Origin: Bacteroidales bacterium UBA6267
GTDB lineage: Bacteria; Bacteroidota; Bacteroidia; Bacteroidales; UBA1556
Reading direction: 5' to 3'
NCBI GenBank assembly: GCA_002440745.1
Contig: DJVB01000052.1
Span: forward strand, 34,958 to 98,957
Length of the DNA: 64,000 nt
Part shown: piece after piece, positions 53,721 through 62,416 of the stretch
How positions within the stretch are numbered: position 1 is the first letter of the stretch
How the letters are laid out: each line of letters begins with the position of its first letter
Notes under the pieces: generated by a model
Databases searched by the model: none
What the model was told of the DNA's origin: nothing
Seen by the model: the letters and a program-made list of their open reading frames with translations, nothing else
Translations under genes and position numbers: made by a program

Positions 53721-54800
53721 TTAAGATAATCGGATTCTAGGATCGAGCCATGCATAAATAATGTCAACCAAAATATTGATTATCACTAAGATAACAGAAA
53801 TTGACAACACAGCACCCATTACCACAGGGAAATCGTATTTGGCCAATGCATCCACTATTGCGACGCCAACCCCTTTCCAATCGAAAACATATTCAACAAA
53901 CACGGCTCCGGCCATAAGAGAGGCAAACCAACCGCTAATGGCAGTGATAACCGGATTGAGGGCATTTTTCATTGCATGGCCAAAAATCACACTACTCGAC
54001 GAAAGCCCTTTTGCTTTAGCAGTTCGAATATAATCTGACGACAACACATCAAGGAGAGAACTTCGGGTGAGCTCCACAACTATAGCCAATGGCCTAATTC
54101 CCAAAACTATAGACGGTAAAATTAGATTCTTCAAATCAAGGTACTCACCTCGGCCAAAGTCGTCAACAGAGTATAAACTTCCAAACATAGAAAGATGTGT
54201 GTAGTCAGCCAGCAAGAATGCAAAAACCCAAGCAAATAGAATGGCGGCAAAAAAAGAAGGCACTGCCATACCGGAAACCGAAAAGACTAAAGCAAGTCTA
54301 TCGAACCAACTATCCTTATAAAGCGCTGATAATATGCCAATTATCAACCCAATGACTAAAGCAATGGTAATGGAAGTAATGGCTAAAAGTGCCGTTTTCG
54401 GAAAAGCATCGGCAAGGATTGTAGTAACCGGAATTTGAGATTGATACGACCTTCGCAGATAAGGTGGCTTTAGTACTACTACCCTATCACCTATTTCAAA
54501 TAATACCTTTGCCGAACCATATTTTTCGGAGCTAAAAAACCAGAACACATTTTCCTTAGAAGTGCTGTGAATCGAAATTGGAGAGAGGTCATTAACGTAA
54601 CCTAAATATTGCATCAAGAGCGGTTTATCACGTCCAAGGTCTTGATTAATGGCGGCAATAGAAGCAGAATCGGCCCTTTGCCCCAACATCATGCGAGCGG
54701 GATCACCTGGCAAAACATTGAATAACAGAAATATAATCGTAAGAACACCTACGAAAACCAAAAATCCATAAAAGAGTCTTTTGATAATAAATTTGAGCAT
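53721..54800 (-). CDS. ABC transporter permease, DppB/OppB family, standing alone
   Basis: The 359-residue protein has six membrane helices and the EAA-type cytoplasmic loop (DYIRTAKAKGLSSSSVIFGHAMKNAL). The N-terminal block VLPGDPARMMLG is that of peptide/nickel permeases. It is longer than usual because of an extracytoplasmic insert of about 50 residues (about 70-125). No partner permease, ATPase or binding protein is nearby. It follows the DoxX gene by 3 bp, so it is co-transcribed with it. The other subunits may be elsewhere, or its function may differ. Confidence 0.85.
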   Translation of the reverse strand: MLKFIIKRLFYGFLVFVGVLTIIFLLFNVLPGDPARMMLGQRADSASIAAINQDLGRDKPLLMQYLGYVNDLSPISIHSTSKENVFWFFSSEKYGSAKVLFEIGDRVVVLKPPYLRRSYQSQIPVTTILADAFPKTALLAITSITIALVIGLIIGILSALYKDSWFDRLALVFSVSGMAVPSFFAAILFAWVFAFLLADYTHLSMFGSLYSVDDFGRGEYLDLKNLILPSIVLGIRPLAIVVELTRSSLLDVLSSDYIRTAKAKGLSSSSVIFGHAMKNALNPVITAISGWFASLMAGAVFVEYVFDWKGVGVAIVDALAKYDFPVVMGAVLSISVILVIINILVDIIYAWLDPRIRLS

Positions 54801-54803
54801 ATT

Positions 54804-56072
54804 CTACTCGGTTGCCAAAGAATTCAATTCCTCTATAACAGGAATATCTCTGTGATTAAATTTAGATAAAACAATCCCGTCACGAATAATTATCAAACCC
54901 GGATTAGCTCGAATTGCAGCTTTCAACGAAGTGTCATCACTATTTAAAACCGGAAAATCATTTAATCCGTTTTCTTCGACTCGCTTTCTCAAATCATCCG
55001 GTGTATCGGAGTTTAACATATAAAAAGTCCAACCATTTTGCTGACAAAGATTATAGATTGGAAGAAACTTTTTCAAAGCATCCGCATCGGCATCCATAAT
55101 ATCATAAACAACCATTAAAAACACAGGTTGTTCGGACTTAGCCAATTCTACTGAAAGATCATTCCCATCTAAGTCGAGCATCGGGAAAGTCTTATATAAA
55201 TCTGCATCAGGATTGACTTCCCGTGAGCTTTCATAAGACCATTGACTCATAAAAACGGTATCTTGCCACGGCAATTCAGAGCTCAAAAATTCCTTTTGCT
55301 CTCCGGTTTGTTCGTTTTTATAAACAAAATAAAACTTGGCAGGTTGAGGATTTTCGGGAAGCAAACGAGTTCCAACTTTCCATGGACGAAAATCTAATAT
55401 AGGAAGGTGACGAATCGTGTAAATTTCGAAAGCTGTAAACAACAAAAACAAACCTATCATCATCAAAAATTGAGTGGATAATTTAAGCTCCGACTTAAAA
55501 CTATTTTTTCGCAAAAACAAGATTAGGACAAGGGCAAATATCACCAAGTTTTTATAGAAAGTTTGCCAATTTGAAATAATCAGGGCATCGCCAAAACAGC
55601 CACAGTCTGGAACCGGAGAATAGAGCGCATCGTTTAAAGTGGTGATTGTAAAGAAGATCATCATTAAAAAAACCAACCACGACACTAATTTTGTTCGCAA
55701 GTTAAAAAGTAAAAATAATCCCATCGAGAATTCGAAAGCATTCAAAAGCACCGATAAGGTAAGCGCAAAAGGCAAAGCCCATAGCGTTCCAAATGCGTAA
55801 AAATAGTCTTCAATCCGAAACTGAGTACCTAAAGGATCGACCCCTTTTACGAACCCTGAATAAATGAATAATAAGCCAATTAATAATCGAGAAATCAACA
55901 AAGCACCTTTTGGCATTTTCTTACTAAGAAAAGCACCAATTGCCATCATTACAATCAATGAAATTAAGAATGCAGGATTATAATCTTTAAAGGTCGCAAT
56001 TAGATAAGCTAAGATTAAAATCAATAAAATATAAATATAAGAAAGGGCATTGAAAATAACTCCTTTATTCAT
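54804..56072 (-). CDS. BT_3928-type DoxX/MauE membrane protein with thioredoxin-like C-terminus
   Basis: The 422-residue protein has about nine membrane helices (1-230) carrying a MauE/DoxX block (LISRLLIGLLFIYSGFVKGVDP and VPDCGCFGDALI), and a soluble C-terminal part (about 290-422) shaped like a thioredoxin (LMVVYDIMDADA, ANPGLIIIRDGIV) without a CxxC. The MauE-like Cys pair could relay electrons across the membrane to exported thiol proteins. In Bacteroidota this gene commonly follows DUF1599, as here (18 bp). Function is uncertain. Confidence 0.82.
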   Translation of the reverse strand: MNKGVIFNALSYIYILLILILAYLIATFKDYNPAFLISLIVMMAIGAFLSKKMPKGALLISRLLIGLLFIYSGFVKGVDPLGTQFRIEDYFYAFGTLWALPFALTLSVLLNAFEFSMGLFLLFNLRTKLVSWLVFLMMIFFTITTLNDALYSPVPDCGCFGDALIISNWQTFYKNLVIFALVLILFLRKNSFKSELKLSTQFLMMIGLFLLFTAFEIYTIRHLPILDFRPWKVGTRLLPENPQPAKFYFVYKNEQTGEQKEFLSSELPWQDTVFMSQWSYESSREVNPDADLYKTFPMLDLDGNDLSVELAKSEQPVFLMVVYDIMDADADALKKFLPIYNLCQQNGWTFYMLNSDTPDDLRKRVEENGLNDFPVLNSDDTSLKAAIRANPGLIIIRDGIVLSKFNHRDIPVIEELNSLATE

Positions 56073-56090
56073 AACATTAGATTTTTAAGA

Positions 56091-56648
56091 TTAGTAATTT
56101 TCTCCGTTTTCTATTTTGATTAATGCAAAAATGGCGTAGTTAATCATATCGGTATAGCTACCTTCAGGGCCTTCTGAAATAATTACCTTTCCCTGATTAT
56201 CTTCAATTTGTTTTAAACGAAACAATTTCATCAAAATAATATCAGTGAGTGAGCTAATCCGCATATCACGCCAAGCCTCGTTATAATCGTGATTTTTGTT
56301 CATCATCAAATCTTTAGCCTTTGCCACTTGAGATTTATACATTTCAATAACCTCTTGAGAAGCCATATTTACGGCCTCGTTATCGGTCACAGCACCCAAA
56401 TCTAACTGAATCAAAGCCATAGCTGAGTAATTTACAATCCCAATGAATTCATCGCGGATATCATCACCAATTTTCTGATGACCCTTTTCTTGAATACTTC
56501 GAATACGACTAGCTTTAATGAAAATTTGGTCGGTGATGGACGAAGGTCTAAGAATGCGCCAGGCCGTACCATAATCCTGATTTTTCTTGGTAAAAATCTC
56601 CAAACAAAGATGTGCAGCGTTTGAATAATCCCGTTCTGTATCTTTCAT
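56091..56648 (-). CDS. DUF1599 protein with two tandem repeats
   Basis: The 185-residue protein carries the DUF1599 unit twice: KNQDYGTAWRILRPSSITDQ (about 17-36) and KNHDYNEAWRDMRISSLTDI (about 117-136), each followed by a conserved RxxxIEDxxGK-like helix. Such proteins are predicted all-helical and may bind nucleotides like MazG relatives, but this is unproven. It starts the DUF1599-DoxX-permease operon. Confidence 0.85.
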   Translation of the reverse strand: MKDTERDYSNAAHLCLEIFTKKNQDYGTAWRILRPSSITDQIFIKASRIRSIQEKGHQKIGDDIRDEFIGIVNYSAMALIQLDLGAVTDNEAVNMASQEVIEMYKSQVAKAKDLMMNKNHDYNEAWRDMRISSLTDIILMKLFRLKQIEDNQGKVIISEGPEGSYTDMINYAIFALIKIENGENY

Positions 56649-57127
56649 AATTAATTTATATTCAACACATAAAGACGAATATTAATTCTGTAAATAAACG
56701 TCAAATTACGGAGGCTAATATAAAAAAAATGGGAATTGGAATTTAAGGTTGGAATATTTAAAAACCACCACCTTGTTAACAAAAAAACTGCTCGACACTA
56801 AAAAAGTGAAACTTGGAATTAATTTCTATAACCGTGTGATTATCATTAAAATAAAGTGCAGTAATCTTAAGTTTTTTGCGATTACGCGTTTGTTTTGATT
56901 TAACAATAAGTTTAGGCTCTATAGCTTTTTGATATCGCATACATTTAATTAATGGTGTTAAAACTAATTCGGTGTAATAACTATACCAAAACGAAATAAA
57001 CATCTAACTAATTAAATATTAAAGTTTAAGAAAAAACAAGAGTTTGACTTCCCTCTCAAAAATGGAATAAATCGTCTAATGAATGGAAAAATTGACCAAA
57101 TAATAAACGTCCAACAATTAAAGTTTC
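56649..57127. other. Intergenic region (479 bp)
   Basis: No convincing gene. A minus-strand frame of 75 codons (56776-57003) has no recognisable domain and no promoter element, and I did not call it. The promoter of the DUF1599 gene is at 56715-56722. No terminator is seen for the T9SS type B gene upstream of it. Confidence 0.5.
56715..56722 (-). promoter_or_regulatory. Promoter -7 element of the DUF1599 operon
   Basis: The minus strand reads TATATTAG followed by GCCTCCG, the same variant as upstream of the OmpA-family gene (5717-5724). The leader is about 60 bases. Confidence 0.4.
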
Positions 57128-59407
57128 CTATCGAATCAAATGAATACTACCAGTTAAGTAATATTCCTCCTCAAAAATCTCTTTGATAGTCACTTTAAAG
57201 GTATAAACCCCGGCAATCATAGCATTGCCTTCTTTTGTTCCATCCCACCATTTGTTTGGATCGGTGGTAGAAAACACTAAATTTCCCCAACGATCATAAA
57301 TATAGAAATTAAAGTTTTCTACATTTGAGAAAACCCCGTTTATTCCAAACTTATCATTGAGTCCATCGCCGTTGGGCGTAAAGGCTGAAGGAATAAAGAA
57401 TTTATTGCAGCGTTCCACAAACAAAGTATAATAAGCTGTATCTGAACATACTGACTGAGTTCCGAGCAGACCTACTGAAACGGAATAATTTCCATTTTCG
57501 CGAGGATATGCTAAAATAGATTTAGTGGTTTCGCCGGTTGACCACAGAAAAACATCCCCTTCTGAGGCGGTTAGAGTTGCAGGAGAACCTTTACAAACAG
57601 TATCGTCAGAGGACATAATTTGGGCAATAGGTGTTGGCAGTAAAACCACTACACCGGTATCCGTATCATGGCAATTATTTAAGTCAGAAACTGTAACAGT
57701 ATAAGTGGTTGTCTGTTGAGGATTTACTTGAATTTGAGCAGTAGTATTACCATTATTCCATTGATAATCAACACCCCCTGAAGCAGTCAAAGTAGCCGTT
57801 TCACCAGCGCAAATTTCCACATCAGGCGACACTGAAGCAATCGGATTTGGATAAACATAAGCGATAGTGCTTGTATCCACAAAACAACCAATAGTATCTT
57901 CAACCCGAACTGTATATGTTGTTGTTACAAATGGTGTTACAACTACAGAAGAGGTAGAATCACCGGTTGACCATTGATAAAACAAAGGCATATTGGTATT
58001 GATGGAAAGAGTGGCTAAATCGCCTTCACAAACCATGTCTCCAAAAATCTGAAATACCGGTTGCGAAATATTGACAATTGTTTGTGCAACATTATCAATT
58101 TGGCATTGATCAGTCACAGTAATTGTATAAGCGCCTGAAGTAGTTGGCGTTACAACAATTGAATTGGTTGTATCGCCTGAGCTCCACAAATAGGAATATG
58201 GAGTTATGCCTCCATTTACAGTAACTTGAAGTGGCAAATTTGCGCTATCACATAAGGCAGTATCTAAGGGCAACGAAACCGACATTGGCTGATAATCTTT
58301 TATAAAAACACTCATAGAATCGTATGTACAAACATTGGTATTGACAATCAACAATACTTCCTCTGTTCCTTCGGTCAATCCATCAATAAAAGGGCTGATA
58401 ATGAGAGCGACAGAATCTTGTCCGGCAGGAATTGTGATTGAAGAGGGAATTGTTGCATAATCGACACCGTTTGTTGCAGTGCCTGTTGCAAGATAATTAA
58501 TGATTGTATTCGTTGGTCGAGGGGCAGGCAATTCAAAACTAATAATGGCATCATTGCAACCTTCAATGGAATTGGTGTCCACAGCACTTGAGAAGCTTTT
58601 TTCAAGTAAAACCGTACTACTCATAAAACTATTTGCTTCTAAAAACACACCCGAATCTAAAGACTCATCTCCAGCATCCGCGATAGCAATCTTAATATGG
58701 TATGGAAAACATGGTAAGACCTTCAACCATGCTGTTAAAACAACTGTAAGTCCATCATATTCAATAAAAAATCCTCCGGTATTATTCGTGTAATATGCGC
58801 AATTTGTACAAGGGCCAGTATTGCTTGTTCCATTATTCACATTGTTAATAGAAACCGGAGTAGTTGTTCCAGGAATTAGTGCAATATTTTGGTTCACATA
58901 GTTTCCACCACTTGGATTCATCCCGCTCACAAAAAATCCAAAAACATCATTAAAACTTGAATTCACCCATTCGGCATATTCATCAGATCCAAACACATAG
59001 CGAAATTTAACGGTATCTGAAACCGGTGTAAAGTCAAATTCTAAAACTGCCGCATCCTTAATGTTACTTAACTGAGTATTGATACTTGCAGCCAATTGTG
59101 GATCACTTAAACCAGTTGAATTATACGAAATTCCTCCTGAGCTGTTAGGTCCTATGGCATTAGTAGCTAAACCGCTTGTCATAATAATCCCTTCAGAAAA
59201 ACCTAAATTGGTTGCGGTGGCTCCGGTTGTAAAAGTGCCGATCGCCAATGGATCACCGGTATAAGTCACATTAGAAACAGTGATTCCAGGACCAACTAAA
59301 ACATTTTGAACCCATTGTGCAACTGTACCTGTCTGGCTAACAGTTATTTGACCAGAAACAAAAAAGGTTAAAATTAGAAAGACGAAAGTTGTAAAAATGT
59401 GCTTCAT
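57128..59407 (-). CDS. Large surface protein with T9SS type B (gliding motility) sorting domain
   Basis: The 759-residue protein starts at the ATG at 59407, where a signal peptide begins; a longer frame to 59446 lacks one. After it come a choice-of-anchor L-like domain (about 25-285, containing DEYAEWVNSSFNDVFGFFVSG-like strands), a Calx-beta-like domain (about 290-370), and four Ig/PKD-like repeats (about 380-670), each with a YQWSTGDST-like turn and a TTTYTV strand. The type B sorting domain (about 672-759) has FFIPSAFTPNGDGLNDKF and RWGNLVF. The type IX system should place it on the cell surface. Roles in adhesion or motility are inferred. Confidence 0.85.
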   Translation of the reverse strand: MKHIFTTFVFLILTFFVSGQITVSQTGTVAQWVQNVLVGPGITVSNVTYTGDPLAIGTFTTGATATNLGFSEGIIMTSGLATNAIGPNSSGGISYNSTGLSDPQLAASINTQLSNIKDAAVLEFDFTPVSDTVKFRYVFGSDEYAEWVNSSFNDVFGFFVSGMNPSGGNYVNQNIALIPGTTTPVSINNVNNGTSNTGPCTNCAYYTNNTGGFFIEYDGLTVVLTAWLKVLPCFPYHIKIAIADAGDESLDSGVFLEANSFMSSTVLLEKSFSSAVDTNSIEGCNDAIISFELPAPRPTNTIINYLATGTATNGVDYATIPSSITIPAGQDSVALIISPFIDGLTEGTEEVLLIVNTNVCTYDSMSVFIKDYQPMSVSLPLDTALCDSANLPLQVTVNGGITPYSYLWSSGDTTNSIVVTPTTSGAYTITVTDQCQIDNVAQTIVNISQPVFQIFGDMVCEGDLATLSINTNMPLFYQWSTGDSTSSVVVTPFVTTTYTVRVEDTIGCFVDTSTIAYVYPNPIASVSPDVEICAGETATLTASGGVDYQWNNGNTTAQIQVNPQQTTTYTVTVSDLNNCHDTDTGVVVLLPTPIAQIMSSDDTVCKGSPATLTASEGDVFLWSTGETTKSILAYPRENGNYSVSVGLLGTQSVCSDTAYYTLFVERCNKFFIPSAFTPNGDGLNDKFGINGVFSNVENFNFYIYDRWGNLVFSTTDPNKWWDGTKEGNAMIAGVYTFKVTIKEIFEEEYYLTGSIHLIR

Positions 59408-59608
59408 AGAGTTTGTAATATGGTTTGAGACACTAATACCTAACATTCAGTTGTCTATGAATTTTAGTCACAAAGATATTATTGTCAATCTGACGACAAA
59501 AATAGTAAACTATTGAGAACAAAATATTTTAGAAAAGAGATTTTTGCTTCAAAATCTTGACTAAAAAATATTTCTTAAACAAACCTGCTCCATAAAAAAT
59601 CAATTTCT

Positions 59609-59616
59609 TAGCTTTG
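59609..59616 (+). promoter_or_regulatory. Promoter -7 element of the PhnP-like gene
   Basis: TAGCTTTG fits TAnnTTTG, 28 bp before the ATG at 59645. No clear -33 element. Confidence 0.45.
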
Positions 59617-59644
59617 CAAACAGATTAAATGAAATCTATTTCTA

Positions 59645-60409
59645 ATGATACTAACCTTTTTAGGAACAGGAACATCGCAGGGAGTGCCGGTAATTGGCTG
59701 TCAATGTCCGGTTTGCAAATCGACAGACTCAAGAGATAAGAGATTGAGAACATCTGTTTTAATTGAAACAGGGGAATTTAATTTCACGATTGATGCCGGG
59801 CCGGATTTCAGATATCAAATGCTTCGTGAAAAGGTGACTCATTTAGACGCCATTTTCATTACTCATGGACATAAAGACCATGTTGGCGGAATGGATGATA
59901 TTCGAGCATTTAATTTTCTCCAAAAAAAGCCCATGACTGTTTTTGCTGACCAATTTGCTATAGAATCTATTAAAAAGGAATTCTTTTACGCCTTTGAAGA
60001 CGACAAATATCCCGGGGTGCCAAATATGAATTTATGGCAAGTGGATTATGCTCCGATAGTTTTTAAAAACCTAAAAATCATACCTGTACCTGTGATGCAC
60101 GCTCAACTTCCTGTAACCGGATACCGAATAATGAACCTTTCCTATATCACAGATGCAAATTATATTTCTCCGGAGTCGATGAACCTACTTAAAGGAACTG
60201 AAATATTAATAATCAACGCATTACGTTTTAAAAAGCATATCTCACATTTCAATTTGGAAGAAGCTTTAGTAATTCATTCATTAATTAAACCAAAAACCAC
60301 CTATCTCACTCATATCAGTCACATGTTCGACACGCATGAAAATATTTTAAAACTATTACCCAAGGGAGTTTATCCGGCTTATGATGGACTTAAAATCAAA
60401 TTCAATTAG
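59645..60409 (+). CDS. MBL-fold metallo-hydrolase, PhnP-like
   Basis: A 254-residue metallo-beta-lactamase-fold protein with the PhnP-type N-terminus LGTGTSQGVPVIGCQCPVC, whose cysteines bind a structural zinc, and the catalytic metal motif THGHKDHVGGMDD. PhnP cleaves cyclic phosphodiesters in phosphonate breakdown, but no other phn gene is present, so the substrate is open. It ends 7 bp before miaA and is likely co-transcribed with miaA and the transketolase gene. Confidence 0.88.
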   Translation: MILTFLGTGTSQGVPVIGCQCPVCKSTDSRDKRLRTSVLIETGEFNFTIDAGPDFRYQMLREKVTHLDAIFITHGHKDHVGGMDDIRAFNFLQKKPMTVFADQFAIESIKKEFFYAFEDDKYPGVPNMNLWQVDYAPIVFKNLKIIPVPVMHAQLPVTGYRIMNLSYITDANYISPESMNLLKGTEILIINALRFKKHISHFNLEEALVIHSLIKPKTTYLTHISHMFDTHENILKLLPKGVYPAYDGLKIKFN

Positions 60410-60416
60410 TTTGCCG

Positions 60417-61325
60417 ATGGAGAGAAAAGAAAACACCCTGATAGTTATTGCAGGCCCTACTGCCGTTGGCAAAACAGAAACAGCTATCCAATTAGCTAAG
60501 CATTTCAATACAGAGATATTATCCTTCGATTCTCGTCAGTTTTATGGCGACCTAAAAATTGGCACCGCTGTACCATCCGTAAATGAGTTAAAGGAGGTAA
60601 ATCACCATCTTATAGGTCAGTTGAAATTGGAAGATTACTATAATGTATCCATCTTTGAAAGAGATGCTTTAAACCTTTTAGATAAATTGTTTGTTGAGCA
60701 TAAAATTATCATTGCAGTTGGAGGTTCAGGGTTGTATATCAATGCGTTATGTCACGGAATTGATGATTTACCAGATGCAAGCACCGAACTTAGAATCCAA
60801 CTAAACCGTAACTTCGAAACCCGTGGACTTAATTGGCTTCAAGAAAAAGTAAAAGAGCTTGATCCTGAATACTTTTCCATTGTGGACACAAAAAACCCTA
60901 AACGATTGTTGAGAGCATTAGAAGTTTGTCTTACAACCGGTAAAACATTTACCGAACAGCGTACGGCTATCAAAAGAGAACGGGATTTCAATATTATTAA
61001 AATTGCATTAAACCTTCCAAGGATAGAATTATTTGAAAGAATTAACCGAAGGGTGGATTTGATGATGAAAGAGGGTTTGTTAGATGAAGTAAAGTCCGTT
61101 TATCCTTATAAAGACTTAAACAGCTTAAAAACTGTAGGATATAAAGAGATATTTGATTTTTTGGACAACAAAATCAGTTTGGATGATGCAGTTGAAAAGA
61201 TAAAAACAAATACCAGACGATATGCCAAGCGCCAAATTATGTGGTTTAAAAAAGACATAGAGTATCGGTGGTTTCAACCGAATGAACTTCAAGAAATGAT
61301 TAACTTTATTAAAGAAACTATTTGA
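60417..61325 (+). CDS. miaA: tRNA dimethylallyltransferase
   Basis: It adds the isopentenyl group to A37 of tRNAs reading UNN codons. The 302-residue protein has the P-loop VIAGPTAVGKTE (about 10-21), FDSRQFY, GGSGLYINAL and the C-terminal RRYAKRQIMWFKKD. An in-frame ATG at 60381 would overlap the previous gene, so 60417 was chosen. Its stop overlaps the next start (TGATG), giving translational coupling. Confidence 0.93.
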   Translation: MERKENTLIVIAGPTAVGKTETAIQLAKHFNTEILSFDSRQFYGDLKIGTAVPSVNELKEVNHHLIGQLKLEDYYNVSIFERDALNLLDKLFVEHKIIIAVGGSGLYINALCHGIDDLPDASTELRIQLNRNFETRGLNWLQEKVKELDPEYFSIVDTKNPKRLLRALEVCLTTGKTFTEQRTAIKRERDFNIIKIALNLPRIELFERINRRVDLMMKEGLLDEVKSVYPYKDLNSLKTVGYKEIFDFLDNKISLDDAVEKIKTNTRRYAKRQIMWFKKDIEYRWFQPNELQEMINFIKETI

Positions 61326-62140
61326 TGATTAGCAGAAATCAAGAACTTAAAGCTATCGCTATAAATCTCAGAAAGAGCGTATTAGAGAGCTTAACTACTG
61401 CCGGTTCGGGTCATCTTGGAGGGAGTTTAGGCATGGCAGATATTTTTGCCGTGCTATATTTCAGTATAATGAATCACAGACCGGCAGAGCCATCGTGGCC
61501 TGATAGAGATCGGCTGATTTTGAGCAATGGCCATATTGCACCTATTTTATATGCAAGTCTTGCACATTCCGGTTATTTTGCGGTGGAAGAACTTAAAACC
61601 TTACGCAAACTTGGCAGCAGACTTCAAGGCCATCCGGGAAGAAATCACGGTCTGCCCGGCCTTGAACTTTCGGCAGGAAGCTTAGGCCAAGGAGTCGGAG
61701 TATCGATAGGTATGGCATTAGCAGCCAAGCATTTAAACAAAACATGTCAAATATATTGCATTCTTGGAGACGGAGAAATGCAGGAAGGCTCTGTTTGGGA
61801 AGCGGCAATGAGTGCCGGTCATTATAAACTAAATAATCTTACTTGGATTATCGATCGAAATCGCCTTCAAATTGATGGAGATACGGAAGAAGTTATGTCT
61901 CTCGAACCCTTACAAAGCAAGCTAAGAAGTTTTAATTGGGAAGTGCAATTGATGGGTGGGCATGACATAAATGATATTTTGTTCAAGTTAAAAGGAAGAT
62001 CAAACAGCCAAAAACCAGTTGCATTTATTGCACAAACCATAATGGGAAAAGGCGTTCCGGAAATCGAAAATAATCCTGCTTGGCATGGAAAAGTCCCAAC
62101 TACTTCACAATTAGAAGGTTTCTTAGCAAGCCTTTATTAA
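61325..62140 (+). CDS. Transketolase N-terminal subunit (split enzyme)
   Basis: The 271-residue protein is the TPP-binding half of transketolase: GSGHLGGSLGMADIFAVLY, SNGHIAPILYA, GHPGRNHGLPGLE, and the TPP/Mg site LGDGEMQEGSVWEA followed by IDRNRLQIDG. In split transketolases the second half (pyrimidine and C-terminal domains) is normally the next gene. Here the next frame (62417) is a T9SS cargo protein, so the partner must be elsewhere. Together the halves move two-carbon units between sugars in the pentose phosphate pathway. Confidence 0.9.
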   Translation: MISRNQELKAIAINLRKSVLESLTTAGSGHLGGSLGMADIFAVLYFSIMNHRPAEPSWPDRDRLILSNGHIAPILYASLAHSGYFAVEELKTLRKLGSRLQGHPGRNHGLPGLELSAGSLGQGVGVSIGMALAAKHLNKTCQIYCILGDGEMQEGSVWEAAMSAGHYKLNNLTWIIDRNRLQIDGDTEEVMSLEPLQSKLRSFNWEVQLMGGHDINDILFKLKGRSNSQKPVAFIAQTIMGKGVPEIENNPAWHGKVPTTSQLEGFLASLY

Positions 62141-62299
62141 ATTGTGTCATTTAGATAAAACTGCTTTTTAAGAAAAAAACACGGAAAAAAGTCAGAAAAT
62201 CAATTAATTAACGTAACCTTAAAAACCAGATAACGTATTTAAGGCCTAACAACAATTAACTGTTCTAATTATAAGATTATTATTCCCATTTTGGAAAGC

Positions 62300-62355
62300 A
62301 ACAGTCTTATAATCAAAATAAGAACGAGTCTTATTTTATTGATTATAATACTGTT
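62300..62355. repeat. Large imperfect inverted repeat upstream of a T9SS cargo gene
   Basis: AACAGTCTTATAATCA...AATAAGA (62300-62323) pairs with TCTTATT...TGATTATAATACTGTT (62329-62355) around the loop ACGAG, with one mismatch and one 3-base bulge. No T-run follows, so it is unlikely to be a simple terminator. A segment just upstream (62262-62276) can pair instead with the left arm. Confidence 0.6.
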
Positions 62356-62416
62356 ACAAAACAAGATTCTCATTGGCAAGAATTATGATGGAACGGATTA
62401 ACCAATTTAAATACTT

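Noticed and set aside
56776..57003. Possible 75-residue minus-strand gene in the 479-bp gap
   Set aside because: No recognisable fold, promoter or neighbour; composition looks random.
57380..58300. Repeated DNA resembling an array
   Set aside because: The periodicity comes from diverged Ig-like protein repeats with irregular spacing, not from CRISPR or tandem DNA repeats.
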